Source: Aquimarina sp. AU58
GTDB taxonomy: Bacteria; Bacteroidota; Bacteroidia; Flavobacteriales; Flavobacteriaceae
Length of the DNA stretch: 64,000 nucleotides
Assembly (NCBI RefSeq): GCF_900312745.1
Contig: NZ_OMPD01000009.1
Location: forward strand, 558,001 to 622,000
Direction of reading: 5' to 3'
Shown here piece after piece: positions 8,298-15,988 of this stretch. Made by a program: the position numbers and the translations under genes. The notes under the pieces were generated by a model. That model made no database searches and had not been told where the DNA came from. It was given only the letters and a program-made list of their open reading frames with translations. The number at the start of each line of letters is the position of its first letter. Within the stretch, counting starts at the first letter, position 1.

Positions 8298-9473
8298 ATG
8301 ATGATTGTTGGAGTAATAGGATCAGGAACAATGGGAAGTGGTATCGCTCAGGTAGCAGCTACTTCTGGTTGTAAAGTAAAAGTATTTGATACAAAGCAAG
8401 AAGCATTAGACCGAAGTAAACAAGCTTTAGAAAAAATTCTTTCCCGCTTGATTGAAAAAGGAAGAATTGATCAAACAGAGAAAACACGTATTCAAGGTAA
8501 TATTTCTTATGTTGATTCTTTAAAAGATCTTAAAGATGCAGATCTCACAATCGAAGCTATTATAGAGAACCTGGATATTAAAAAGAAAGTATTTTCAGAA
8601 CTAGAAACATATGTTTCTGAAGATACAATTATAGCATCTAATACCTCCTCTTTATCTATAGCATCTATAGCATCTTCATTACAAAAACCAGAGCGATGTA
8701 TAGGAATTCATTTTTTTAACCCTGCTCCGTTAATGAAATTGGTTGAGGTGATTCCGGCGGTACAAACTTCAACTCAGGTTACCGACAAGGTGGTAGAGAT
8801 TATTAATGGTTGGAAAAAAGTAGTAGCCTTAGCAAAAGATACTCCCGGGTTTATTGTGAATCGTGTGGCAAGACCATTTTATGGAGAATCTTTACGTATT
8901 TATGAAGAAGGCTTGGCTGATATTGCTACTATAGATTGGAGTTTAAAAACTTTAGGAGGGTTTAGAATGGGGCCTTTTGAATTAATGGATTTTATAGGAA
9001 ACGATATCAATTATACGGTTACAGAAACTGTGTTTAAAGCATTTTACTATGATCCCCGATATAAACCTTCTTTTACACAAAAAAGATTGTCTGAAGCAGG
9101 ATATCTAGGAAGAAAATCAGGTAAAGGATATTATGATTATAGTGATACTGCAGTAAAAGATGCCCCAAAAGAAGATAAAGTACTGGCAGAGTATATTTTT
9201 AATAGAGTATTAGTAATGTTAATTAATGAAGCTGCTGATGCATTATTCTGGAATATAGCTTCGGCAGAAGATATTGATAATGCAATGACTAAAGGAGTAA
9301 ATTATCCAAAAGGATTGTTAACCTGGGCAGATGAAAAAGGAATTGACTGGTGTGTTACTATGCTGGATAATCTCTATAATGAATATCATGAAGATCGATA
9401 TCGATGTAGTCCACTATTAAGAAAAATGGTGAAAGAAAAAAAGAGTTTTTTTAATGAAGTGGTGAGTAGTTGA
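8298..9473 (+). CDS. paaH: PaaH, 3-hydroxyadipyl-CoA dehydrogenase
   Basis: 391 residues. NAD-dependent 3-hydroxyacyl-CoA dehydrogenase: Rossmann motif GVIGSGTMGSGIAQ at residues about 5-18, acidic NAD-ribose residue in VFDTK, catalytic His in GIHFFNPAPLMKLVE, and the NRVARPFYGE segment. Two C-terminal dehydrogenase domains follow. In the phenylacetate pathway it oxidises 3-hydroxyadipyl-CoA before the thiolase. It is shorter than E. coli PaaH (about 475), but still carries both C-terminal domains. Two adjacent ATG codons (8298, 8301) could serve as start. Confidence 0.9.
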   Translation: MMIVGVIGSGTMGSGIAQVAATSGCKVKVFDTKQEALDRSKQALEKILSRLIEKGRIDQTEKTRIQGNISYVDSLKDLKDADLTIEAIIENLDIKKKVFSELETYVSEDTIIASNTSSLSIASIASSLQKPERCIGIHFFNPAPLMKLVEVIPAVQTSTQVTDKVVEIINGWKKVVALAKDTPGFIVNRVARPFYGESLRIYEEGLADIATIDWSLKTLGGFRMGPFELMDFIGNDINYTVTETVFKAFYYDPRYKPSFTQKRLSEAGYLGRKSGKGYYDYSDTAVKDAPKEDKVLAEYIFNRVLVMLINEAADALFWNIASAEDIDNAMTKGVNYPKGLLTWADEKGIDWCVTMLDNLYNEYHEDRYRCSPLLRKMVKEKKSFFNEVVSS

Positions 9474-9485
9474 GTGAATGAGATG

Positions 9486-9518
9486 ATGAGTGAGTAATAT
9501 ATAGACTCACGCACTCAT
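9486..9518. repeat. GAGTGAG/ACTCAC hairpin after paaH
   Basis: ATGAGTG and AGT (9486-9495) pair with ACT and CACTCAT (9505-9518). A related GAGTAG...ACTCAAAGGCTCACAAAC stretch follows the next gene at 9930-9998, so the four-helix-bundle gene is flanked by similar sequence on both sides. Confidence 0.45.
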
Positions 9519-9551
9519 AAGCTAAAAACTAACAGGCTAAATAAAAATATA

Positions 9552-9929
9552 ATGAAAAGTAAATATCATTTTAAATTTGAAGATTTGATGATTTACAATA
9601 AAGCAATTGACTTTGGAGAATCTGTAAATGATCAAATAAATACTTTTCCAAAAGAAGAAATGTATAGGCTTGCATCTCAATTTATAAGAGCTGCAGATTC
9701 GTTAGCATTAAATATTGCAGAAGGTTCTGCAAGTTCTGATGCTCAATTTAATAGATATTTGCAATTAGCATGGGATAGTGCTCATGAATGTGTAGTATGT
9801 AGTACAAAAGCTAGATTAAGAGGTTTTATAACGGAAAAGCAAGATGAAAAAAATAGAGCAGAAATTACAGAATTATCAAAAATGATTACCTCTTTCAAAA
9901 AACATTTAAAATCAAAAATGAATAAGTAA
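9552..9929 (+). CDS. Four-helix-bundle protein (23S rRNA intervening-sequence family)
   Basis: 125 residues, matching the family often named four helix bundle protein or S23 ribosomal protein: FEDLMIYNKAIDFGESV at the start, then RAADSLALNIAEGSAS and RYLQLAWDSAHE. The family also includes the Avd accessory protein of diversity-generating retroelements. No role in phenylacetate breakdown is known. It sits between paaH and paaI, with loose spacing on both sides (78 and 69 bp) and related GAGT/ACTCAC sequence flanking it, which suggests it was inserted into the operon. Function here is unknown. Confidence 0.8.
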   Translation: MKSKYHFKFEDLMIYNKAIDFGESVNDQINTFPKEEMYRLASQFIRAADSLALNIAEGSASSDAQFNRYLQLAWDSAHECVVCSTKARLRGFITEKQDEKNRAEITELSKMITSFKKHLKSKMNK

Positions 9930-9998
9930 TTGAGTAGATGGGAAATATAAGTTAATAATATACTCAAAGGCTCACAAACTAAATAACTAAGAAACTAA

Positions 9999-10421
9999 AT
10001 GGCTCACAAACCTATTCTCTCAAACTTCATACCTAAGCAAATGCTTTCCCAAGACGCCTTTAGCCAATGGTTAGGTATCGAAATTATTGAAGTCGAAAAA
10101 GGAAGATGTAAAGTAGGAATGACGATTAGGAAAGAAATGCTCAATAGCATGAGTAAAGCTCACGGAGGAATATCCTATAGCTTGGCTGATACAGCTTTTG
10201 GTTTTTCTGCAAACACCCATGGCAAATATGCTGTATCTATAGAAACCTCGATCAATCATATCGAGGCATTAGAAGAGGGGGATTATCTAACAGCAGAAGC
10301 TACAGTTGATATTACCAAAACAAAAGTAGGCTTCAATATTGTAGAAGTTAAAAGAGGAGATGATATTGTCGCACTTTTTAAAGGAGTAGTATATAGAACC
10401 AGTAAAGACTGGGAGGAATAA
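9999..10421 (+). CDS. paaI: PaaI hotdog-fold acyl-CoA thioesterase
   Basis: 140 residues. Hotdog thioesterase with the PaaI signature GGISYSLADTAFGFSANT, where the Asp serves in catalysis in studied homologues, and SIETSINHIEALEEGDYLTA. It probably releases CoA from stalled ring-hydroxylated phenylacetyl-CoA intermediates. Located between the four-helix-bundle gene and paaJ. The gap to paaJ (92 bp) holds an AT-rich imperfect hairpin. Confidence 0.9.
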   Translation: MAHKPILSNFIPKQMLSQDAFSQWLGIEIIEVEKGRCKVGMTIRKEMLNSMSKAHGGISYSLADTAFGFSANTHGKYAVSIETSINHIEALEEGDYLTAEATVDITKTKVGFNIVEVKRGDDIVALFKGVVYRTSKDWEE

Positions 10422-10429
10422 ATATAAAA

Positions 10430-10505
10430 CCGTAAAATGATAAATATAAAAGTGGTTCAGATATATGAGATTACATTTTAGAATTTATGATTTAACATTT
10501 AAAAT
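10430..10505. repeat. AT-rich imperfect hairpin in the paaI-paaJ gap
   Basis: TAAAATGATAAAT on the left is mirrored by ATTTATGATTT on the right. The right part (CATTTAAAATTT) is shared with the hairpin at 14318-14385, pointing to a common repeat family. Confidence 0.4.
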
Positions 10506-10513
10506 TTAAACTT

Positions 10514-11725
10514 TTGAAAGAATCGTATATAATAGACGGAGTCCGCACTCCTATAGGAAGCTATAAAGGAACATTATCAGCAGTAAGAACTGATGATTTA
10601 GGAGCTTTGGTAATAGAAAAGTTAGTAGAAAATAATCCAAATATTCCAAAAGATGCATATGATGATGTCATTATGGGGTGTGCTAATCAGGCTGGTGAAG
10701 ATAATCGTAATGTAGCCAGAATGGCTGCATTATTAGCAGGGCTACCTTTTACTGTTCCGGGAGAAACGGTTAATCGTTTGTGTAGCTCAGGATTATCTGC
10801 AATAATACATGCTAATAGAGCAATCAAAGCAGGAGACGGCGATCTATTTATTTCGGGTGGAGTAGAAAATATGACACGTGGGCCATACGTGATCGCAAAA
10901 CCGTCATCTGCCTTTGGTAATGATTCTAAAATGTATGACTCTAGTTTTGGATGGCGATTTGTAAATCAAAAAATGCATGACCTGTATGGTACAGATGGTA
11001 TGGGAAATACTGCAGAAAACCTGGTAGAGAAATATAATATATCTAGAGAAGATCAGGATGCATTTGCGTATTGGAGTCAGATGAAAGCGACCAATGCCCA
11101 GAAATCTGGGAGATTAGCTAAAGAAATTACTACAGTCGAAATCCCACAGCGTAAAAAAGATCCAATCCTATTTTCTGATGATGAGTTTGTAAAACCAACT
11201 ACTACCAAAGAGGTATTAGCAAAACTACGCCCGGCCTTTAAAAAAGAAGGTAGCGTAACGGCAGGAAACTCTTCAGGATTAAATGATGGAGCAGCAGCTA
11301 CCATTATTGCATCAGAAGATGCAGTAAAAAAATACAATCTAAAACCACTGGCCAGAATAGTAAGCTCTGCAGTGGTAGGAGTAGAGCCTAAGATTATGGG
11401 TATCGGACCTGTTCAGGCTTCTAATAAAGCTCTGGAAAAAGCAGGGATTACAATGGATGATATAGATGTTATTGAGCTTAATGAAGCTTTTGCTTCACAA
11501 GCGTTAGCGTGTATACGAGAATGGGGATTAGCAGATGATGACCCAAGAATAAACCCTAACGGAGGATCTATTGCAATTGGGCATCCATTAGGAGTAACAG
11601 GTACCAGGATTGCGTATTCCGCAGCTTTAGAGTTACAACAACAAAATAAACGATATGCTCTAATCACAATGTGTGTTGGAGTAGGTCAAGGGTATGCTTG
11701 TGTAATCGAAAATACAAATATCTGA
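10514..11725 (+). CDS. paaJ: PaaJ, 3-oxoadipyl-CoA/3-oxo-5,6-dehydrosuberyl-CoA thiolase
   Basis: 403 residues. Thiolase of the acetyl-CoA acetyltransferase family: acyl-acceptor Cys90 in RLCSSGLSAI, the active-site His in GHPLGVTGTR, and the second catalytic Cys in CVGVGQGYA. The SGGVENMTRGP stretch is typical of PaaJ/PcaF. It cuts acetyl-CoA off the opened ring product. The start is a TTG at 10514, since no ATG fits before the conserved SYIIDGVRTPIG. The stop is 3 bases before paaZ. Confidence 0.92.
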   Translation: MKESYIIDGVRTPIGSYKGTLSAVRTDDLGALVIEKLVENNPNIPKDAYDDVIMGCANQAGEDNRNVARMAALLAGLPFTVPGETVNRLCSSGLSAIIHANRAIKAGDGDLFISGGVENMTRGPYVIAKPSSAFGNDSKMYDSSFGWRFVNQKMHDLYGTDGMGNTAENLVEKYNISREDQDAFAYWSQMKATNAQKSGRLAKEITTVEIPQRKKDPILFSDDEFVKPTTTKEVLAKLRPAFKKEGSVTAGNSSGLNDGAAATIIASEDAVKKYNLKPLARIVSSAVVGVEPKIMGIGPVQASNKALEKAGITMDDIDVIELNEAFASQALACIREWGLADDDPRINPNGGSIAIGHPLGVTGTRIAYSAALELQQQNKRYALITMCVGVGQGYACVIENTNI

Positions 11726-11728
11726 TTT

Positions 11729-14230
11729 ATGAAAAAACTAGAAAGCTACATAAACGGAAAATGGACTTCGGGTTCTGGAGATGGAATCGTAATGCACGAT
11801 GCCATTACAGGTGAAGTTATTGGGACGTCTACAACTGAAGGATTAGATATTCCCGAGGTATTACAATACGGAAGAACCAAAGGAGGAGAAATCCTTCGGA
11901 AAATGACTTTTCAGCAACGTGGTAATATGCTTAAAAAATTGGCATTATATCTTACCAAACGCAAAGAAGAGTTTTATGAACTAAGTTATCGTACAGGAGC
12001 AACCCGAGTAGATAGCTGGATCGATATCGAAGGTGGTTTTGGTAATCTTTTTGCCAACGCTTCTTTGCGAAAACTATTCCCTAATCAACCATACCATGTA
12101 GAAGGAGACCCTATAGATCTGTCTAAAGGAGGACGGTTTATGGCACATCATATTTTAGTACCCAAAAGAGGAGTCGCTGTACATATTAATGCTTTTAATT
12201 TTCCTATTTGGGGAATGCTGGAAAAATGTGCTGTTAACTGGATGGCAGGAGTACCAGCAGTTGTATTACCTGCACCACAAACCGCATACTTAACAGAAGC
12301 AGTAGTACGAGTAATTATAGATTCGGGAATACTCCCCGAAGGAGCATTACAGTTACTTAGCGGAATGACCAAAACGATTCTGGACACAGTAGAATCTCAG
12401 GATGTAGTAACTTTTACAGGTTCTGCGCATACAGGAAGAATGCTGAAAGCACATCCAAGACTTATAGAAGAATCTGTACCTTTTACTATGGAGGCAGACT
12501 CATTAAATGCTTCGGTGTTAGGAAAAGATGCTGTGCCAGGTACACCAGAGTTTGACTTATTTGTTAAAGAAGTTCGAAAAGAAATGACTGTAAAATGCGG
12601 TCAGAAATGTACCGCCATACGTAGAATTATCGTGCCTTCAGAATTGGTTGAAGATGTACAAATCGCATTAGGGCAACAGCTGGATAAAGTTACTGTAGGA
12701 GATCCAAGATTGAAAGAAGTGCGAATGGGAGCACTGGCAAGTAAGCAGCAGGTAGAAAGTTTTAAAAATAATATCTCAGAAATAGCTAAAACTGCTCAGA
12801 TTGTATATGGTGATTTAGATAAACTTGAAACTGTAGGAGCCGATGCTCAAAAAGGAGCATTCGTAAGTCCGATTTTGATGCGAGAAGATAACCCATTCAA
12901 AAATACAAATGCACATACGATTGAAGCATTCGGTCCAGTAGCGACTATTATGCCTTATGATACGCTAGAAGATGCTATTACCTTATCTCAAATGGGTAAA
13001 GGATCATTAGTGTCCTCTATTTTTACATACGATGATAAAATAGCCAAAGATTATATCGTAGGTGCAGCTTCTCATCACGGACGTATCTTGGTTGGTAATC
13101 GAGAAAATGCGAAACAAAGTACTGGTCATGGTTCTCCATTACCATTACTTACACATGGAGGCCCGGGACGAGCTGGTGGTGGCGAAGAAATGGGAGGAAT
13201 GCGAGGAATTAAACACTTTATGCAACGTTGTGCCATCCAGGGAACACCAACCACACTTACCGAAGTAACAGGTATATACCAGGCAAATTCTGCGTATAAA
13301 GAATCAGAAAATCATCCGTTCTCATATCATTGGGAGGATATAGAACCGGGAATGTCACTAAAAACCCATAAACGTACAGTAACTGATACAGATATCATTG
13401 GTTTTGCAAACCTTACCTGGGATCATTTCTATGCGCATACCGACATCACATCTTTAGACGGAAGTATTTTTGAAAAACGTACCGCCCACGGATATTTTAT
13501 CCTGGCAGCTGCAGCAGGTTTGTTTGTATATCCTAATAAAGGCCCTGTAGCAGCGAATTATGGATTAGAAGAATGTAGATTTTTAAGACCGATCTATCAT
13601 AATGACACAGTATATGTTAGACTAACCTGTAAAGAAAAAGTAGATCGTGATGTTGCAAGTGCAGAGCACCCTAGCGGAATTGTAAAATGGTTTGTAGAGG
13701 TTTTTGATACTGAAGACGAGTTAGTAGCTATTGCTACCATTTTAACGATGGTGCAGAAAAAACAAACCTCTCTTGTAGAAATGACTGAAGCAAAAATTAA
13801 GGAATGCTTACGTAAACTATCTGCAGATGCTAAACCAAAATGGGGAATCATGACACCCCAGCATATGGTTGAACATCTGGAGTATACCTACAAAATTGCT
13901 GCCGGAGAAATTCAGGATTTCGAAATTGCAACACCAGAAAAGATTCTGGATAAAGTACACAATAGTTTATATAATTATGAACCTTTTCCTAAAAATACCG
14001 ACTTTCCCTTACTTAAAAAAGGAGAGTTAGAAGAGCTAAATCATCCTGATCTTGAAACAGCTATAACAAAGCTAAGCGAATCTAGAGAAGTATATAAAAC
14101 ATATTTTAAGGAAAATCCAGATGCAATACTAAAAAATATTGTTTTCGGAGAATTGAACAAATATGAATGGTATCTGTTAGAAAGAAAACATTTAAACCAT
14201 CACTTTGATCAATTTGATCTGTTAGGCTAA
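11729..14230 (+). CDS. paaZ: PaaZ, oxepin-CoA hydrolase/aldehyde dehydrogenase with extra C-terminal DUF1569-like domain
   Basis: 833 residues against about 680 in E. coli. Residues 1-520 are an aldehyde dehydrogenase with E255 (TMEADSLN) and C294 (CGQKCTAI). Residues about 535-675 are a MaoC-type hydratase with D565 and H570 in TWDHFYAHTD. Together they open the oxepin ring and oxidise the aldehyde. Residues about 680-833 are extra: KWGIMTPQHMVEHLEYTY and a closing NKYEWYLLERKHLNHHFDQF resemble the DUF1569/DinB-like fold, whose role is unknown. The reading frame is continuous across the junction, so this is a true fusion. It follows paaJ by 3 bases and is followed by a strong hairpin. Confidence 0.92.
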   Translation: MKKLESYINGKWTSGSGDGIVMHDAITGEVIGTSTTEGLDIPEVLQYGRTKGGEILRKMTFQQRGNMLKKLALYLTKRKEEFYELSYRTGATRVDSWIDIEGGFGNLFANASLRKLFPNQPYHVEGDPIDLSKGGRFMAHHILVPKRGVAVHINAFNFPIWGMLEKCAVNWMAGVPAVVLPAPQTAYLTEAVVRVIIDSGILPEGALQLLSGMTKTILDTVESQDVVTFTGSAHTGRMLKAHPRLIEESVPFTMEADSLNASVLGKDAVPGTPEFDLFVKEVRKEMTVKCGQKCTAIRRIIVPSELVEDVQIALGQQLDKVTVGDPRLKEVRMGALASKQQVESFKNNISEIAKTAQIVYGDLDKLETVGADAQKGAFVSPILMREDNPFKNTNAHTIEAFGPVATIMPYDTLEDAITLSQMGKGSLVSSIFTYDDKIAKDYIVGAASHHGRILVGNRENAKQSTGHGSPLPLLTHGGPGRAGGGEEMGGMRGIKHFMQRCAIQGTPTTLTEVTGIYQANSAYKESENHPFSYHWEDIEPGMSLKTHKRTVTDTDIIGFANLTWDHFYAHTDITSLDGSIFEKRTAHGYFILAAAAGLFVYPNKGPVAANYGLEECRFLRPIYHNDTVYVRLTCKEKVDRDVASAEHPSGIVKWFVEVFDTEDELVAIATILTMVQKKQTSLVEMTEAKIKECLRKLSADAKPKWGIMTPQHMVEHLEYTYKIAAGEIQDFEIATPEKILDKVHNSLYNYEPFPKNTDFPLLKKGELEELNHPDLETAITKLSESREVYKTYFKENPDAILKNIVFGELNKYEWYLLERKHLNHHFDQFDLLG

Positions 14231-14251
14231 GTAGTTTAGAAAATAAAATAT

Positions 14252-14284
14252 AAACCTCACAGGTTTTCAAAACCTGTGAGGTTT
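14252..14284. terminator. Strong hairpin after paaZ, also an interspersed repeat type
   Basis: AAACCTCACAGGTTTT (14252-14267) is the exact reverse complement of 14269-14284, with one base between. The right arm ends in GGTTTT, giving a weak U-tract. The ACCTCACAGGTTTT word is, from memory, frequent in flavobacterial intergenic DNA. It probably ends part of the transcription before the enoyl-CoA hydratase gene. Confidence 0.6.
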
Positions 14285-14317
14285 TAGAAGAAAAAAAATA
14301 TATTATAAAAACCGAAC

Positions 14318-14385
14318 AATGTAAAATAGTAAATGATAAAGTTTTAAAGCAATGCCATCTACTTTAAACTTTTAGATTTTACATT
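14318..14385. repeat. Imperfect hairpin upstream of the second crotonase gene
   Basis: AATGTAAAAT (14318-14327) pairs with ATTTTACATT (14376-14385), and AAAGTTT (14338-14344) with AAACTTT (14366-14372). It lies just before the TTG start at 14404. Confidence 0.5.
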
Positions 14386-14403
14386 TAAAATTTGATATTT
14401 ATT

Positions 14404-15156
14404 TTGACACAACCATACGTAAACATAAACATAGAAAATCAGGTAGGAATTATTGAATTTTTTCATCCTGCGCATAACTCTCTACCGGGAGATATTTTGA
14501 CTAAGCTTGCTCAAACTATTACTGATGCGGGTACTAATGATGATATCAAGGTAATTATATTAAAAAGTGGAAAAGACAGAACGTTTTGTGCTGGAGCCAG
14601 TTTTAAAGAGTTGATCAATATTAATGATGCCGAAACCGGAAAAGTATTTTTCTCTGGTTTTGCCAATGTAATCAATGCGATGCGTAAATGCCCAAAATTT
14701 ATTATTGGGCGAGTACAAGGAAAAACTGTTGGAGGAGGAGTTGGATTAGCTTCTGCTACCGATTATTGTATGGCAACAAAATATGCATCCATAAAATTAA
14801 GCGAACTTAATGTAGGGATAGGACCATTTGTAGTAGGACCTGCGGTAGAACGTAAAATAGGATTGTCTGCGATGACGCAGATTGCAATTGATGCCAATTC
14901 ATTTTATGATGCAGAGTGGGCTAGAGATAAAGGGTTGTTTACCAAAGTTTTTGAAGATATAGAAACATTAGATGCTGAAGTAAAAGCTTTTACAGAACAT
15001 TTATGTACATACAATCCAGAGGCAATGAAGGATATGAAACAAGCATTTTGGAAAGGAACAGAAGATTGGGATACACTTTTGGCAGATAGAGCTGTAATTA
15101 GCGGAAGATTGGTATTAAGTGATTTTACAAAAGAGAAATTAAAAGGATTTAAATAG
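14404..15156 (+). CDS. Enoyl-CoA hydratase/isomerase, probable PaaF-type hydratase
   Basis: About 250 residues. Crotonase fold with TFCAGASFKELI and GKTVGGGVGLASATDYC forming the oxyanion hole. The sequence is divergent from the paaG product, and the most likely job is hydration of 2,3-dehydroadipyl-CoA, the step done by PaaF. No ATG suits the N-terminus; a TTG at 14404 gives MTQPYVNINIENQVG, while the longer form from TTG 14392 adds four residues and looks less natural. Assignment to PaaF rests on context more than on residues. Confidence 0.75.
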   Translation: MTQPYVNINIENQVGIIEFFHPAHNSLPGDILTKLAQTITDAGTNDDIKVIILKSGKDRTFCAGASFKELININDAETGKVFFSGFANVINAMRKCPKFIIGRVQGKTVGGGVGLASATDYCMATKYASIKLSELNVGIGPFVVGPAVERKIGLSAMTQIAIDANSFYDAEWARDKGLFTKVFEDIETLDAEVKAFTEHLCTYNPEAMKDMKQAFWKGTEDWDTLLADRAVISGRLVLSDFTKEKLKGFK

Positions 15157-15259
15157 AATATTGAACACCGAATACTAAACAAAGAATATCGAATGTCGAA
15201 GTTTATATTTTATTAAACAATAGTTTGATTTCAGTATTCGATATTTAACATTCAATATT
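15157..15259. repeat. Long imperfect hairpin between the hydratase and paaY
   Basis: AATATTGAA (15157-15165) pairs with TTCAATATT (15251-15259) and GAATACT (15170-15176) with AGTATTC (15233-15239). It fills the gap almost completely and uses the same short words as the paaC-paaD hairpin. Confidence 0.5.
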
Positions 15260-15269
15260 AGATATTTTC

Positions 15270-15866
15270 ATGATTTACAGCTTTAAAGGATATATACCCG
15301 TAGTACACGAAAGTAGTTTTGTGCATCCACTGGCAGCAGTAACTGGCAATGTGATCATTGGTAAAAACTGTTATATTGGTCCAGGAGCGGCGATACGTGG
15401 AGATTGGGGAGAGATTATCCTTGAAGATGGAGTTAATGTGCAAGAAAATTGTACGGTACATATGTTTCCGGGTAAATCTATCGTGCTCAAAGAAAGTGCA
15501 CATGTAGGACACGGAGCAGTGATTCACGGAGCAAATTTGGGCCGTAATTGCCTAATTGGGATGAATACTGTAATTATGGATGATGCAGAAATTGGAGATG
15601 AATGTATAGTAGGAGCAATGTCTTTTGTGAAAGCAAATACAGTTTTTCCAAAACGAAGTTTGATTGTTGGTAATCCGGCAAAGGTAATTAAAGAAGTAAG
15701 TGATGAAATGATAGCCTGGAAAACAAAAGGTACACAGCTATATCAACAATTACCAGCAGATTGTTATGAGTCATTAAAAGAAGTAGAGCCTCTAAGAGAA
15801 GTCCCGGAGGATAGAGGAAGACAGGAAGCATTTTATAAAACGTTGGAAGAGTTTAAAAAGAAATAG
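15270..15866 (+). CDS. paaY: PaaY, gamma-carbonic-anhydrase-like hexapeptide-repeat protein
   Basis: 198 residues. A left-handed beta-helix protein: repeated hexapeptides from AAVTGNVIIGKNCYIGPG to GDECIVGAMSFV, with metal-type His residues in TVHMF, VGHGAVIHG. PaaY homologues act as thioesterases that rescue stalled CoA intermediates in the phenylacetate pathway. The C-terminus (VPEDRGRQEAFYKTLEEF) is typical of PaaY. This is the last classical paa gene here; an interspersed repeat follows. Confidence 0.88.
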   Translation: MIYSFKGYIPVVHESSFVHPLAAVTGNVIIGKNCYIGPGAAIRGDWGEIILEDGVNVQENCTVHMFPGKSIVLKESAHVGHGAVIHGANLGRNCLIGMNTVIMDDAEIGDECIVGAMSFVKANTVFPKRSLIVGNPAKVIKEVSDEMIAWKTKGTQLYQQLPADCYESLKEVEPLREVPEDRGRQEAFYKTLEEFKKK

Positions 15867-15873
15867 ATCATTA

Positions 15874-15929
15874 CGAATGTCACATTGAGTTGTCACACTG
15901 AGCTTGTCGAAGTGTTGTCGAAATGTAAC
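15874..15929. repeat. Interspersed CACTGAGCTTGTCGAAGTG-type repeat
   Basis: The stretch contains TCACACTGAGCTTGTCGAAG, a dyad-like word that I recall as very common between genes in Bacteroidetes. Outer bases ACATT and AATGT and inner ACACT and AGTGT pair, so it can fold as a nested hairpin. It separates paaY from the E2 gene. Confidence 0.6.
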
Positions 15930-15966
15930 ATAAACGAATAAAATTAATATATTACAAATAATTAAC

Positions 15967-15982
15967 TAACAAACATTTGTTA
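15967..15982. promoter_or_regulatory. Inverted repeat just before the E2 start
   Basis: TAACAAACATTTGTTA has 7-bp arms around CA and ends 6 bases before the E2 ATG. It resembles half-sites (TAACAA/TTGTTA) of the paaE palindrome, but the arms are spaced 4 bp wider, so the same repressor need not bind both. Confidence 0.4.
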
Positions 15983-15988
15983 ACCAAG

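Noticed and set aside
3254..15982. One shared operator before paaE and E2
   Set aside because: Half-sites look alike (TAACAA/TTGTTA), but spacing differs by 4 bp, which a single TetR dimer would hardly accept. Kept as separate observations.
15977..15988. TTG start of E2 four codons upstream
   Set aside because: It lies in the inverted repeat; the ATG at 15989 gives the usual lipoyl-domain N-terminus MSTVELKMPKMGES.
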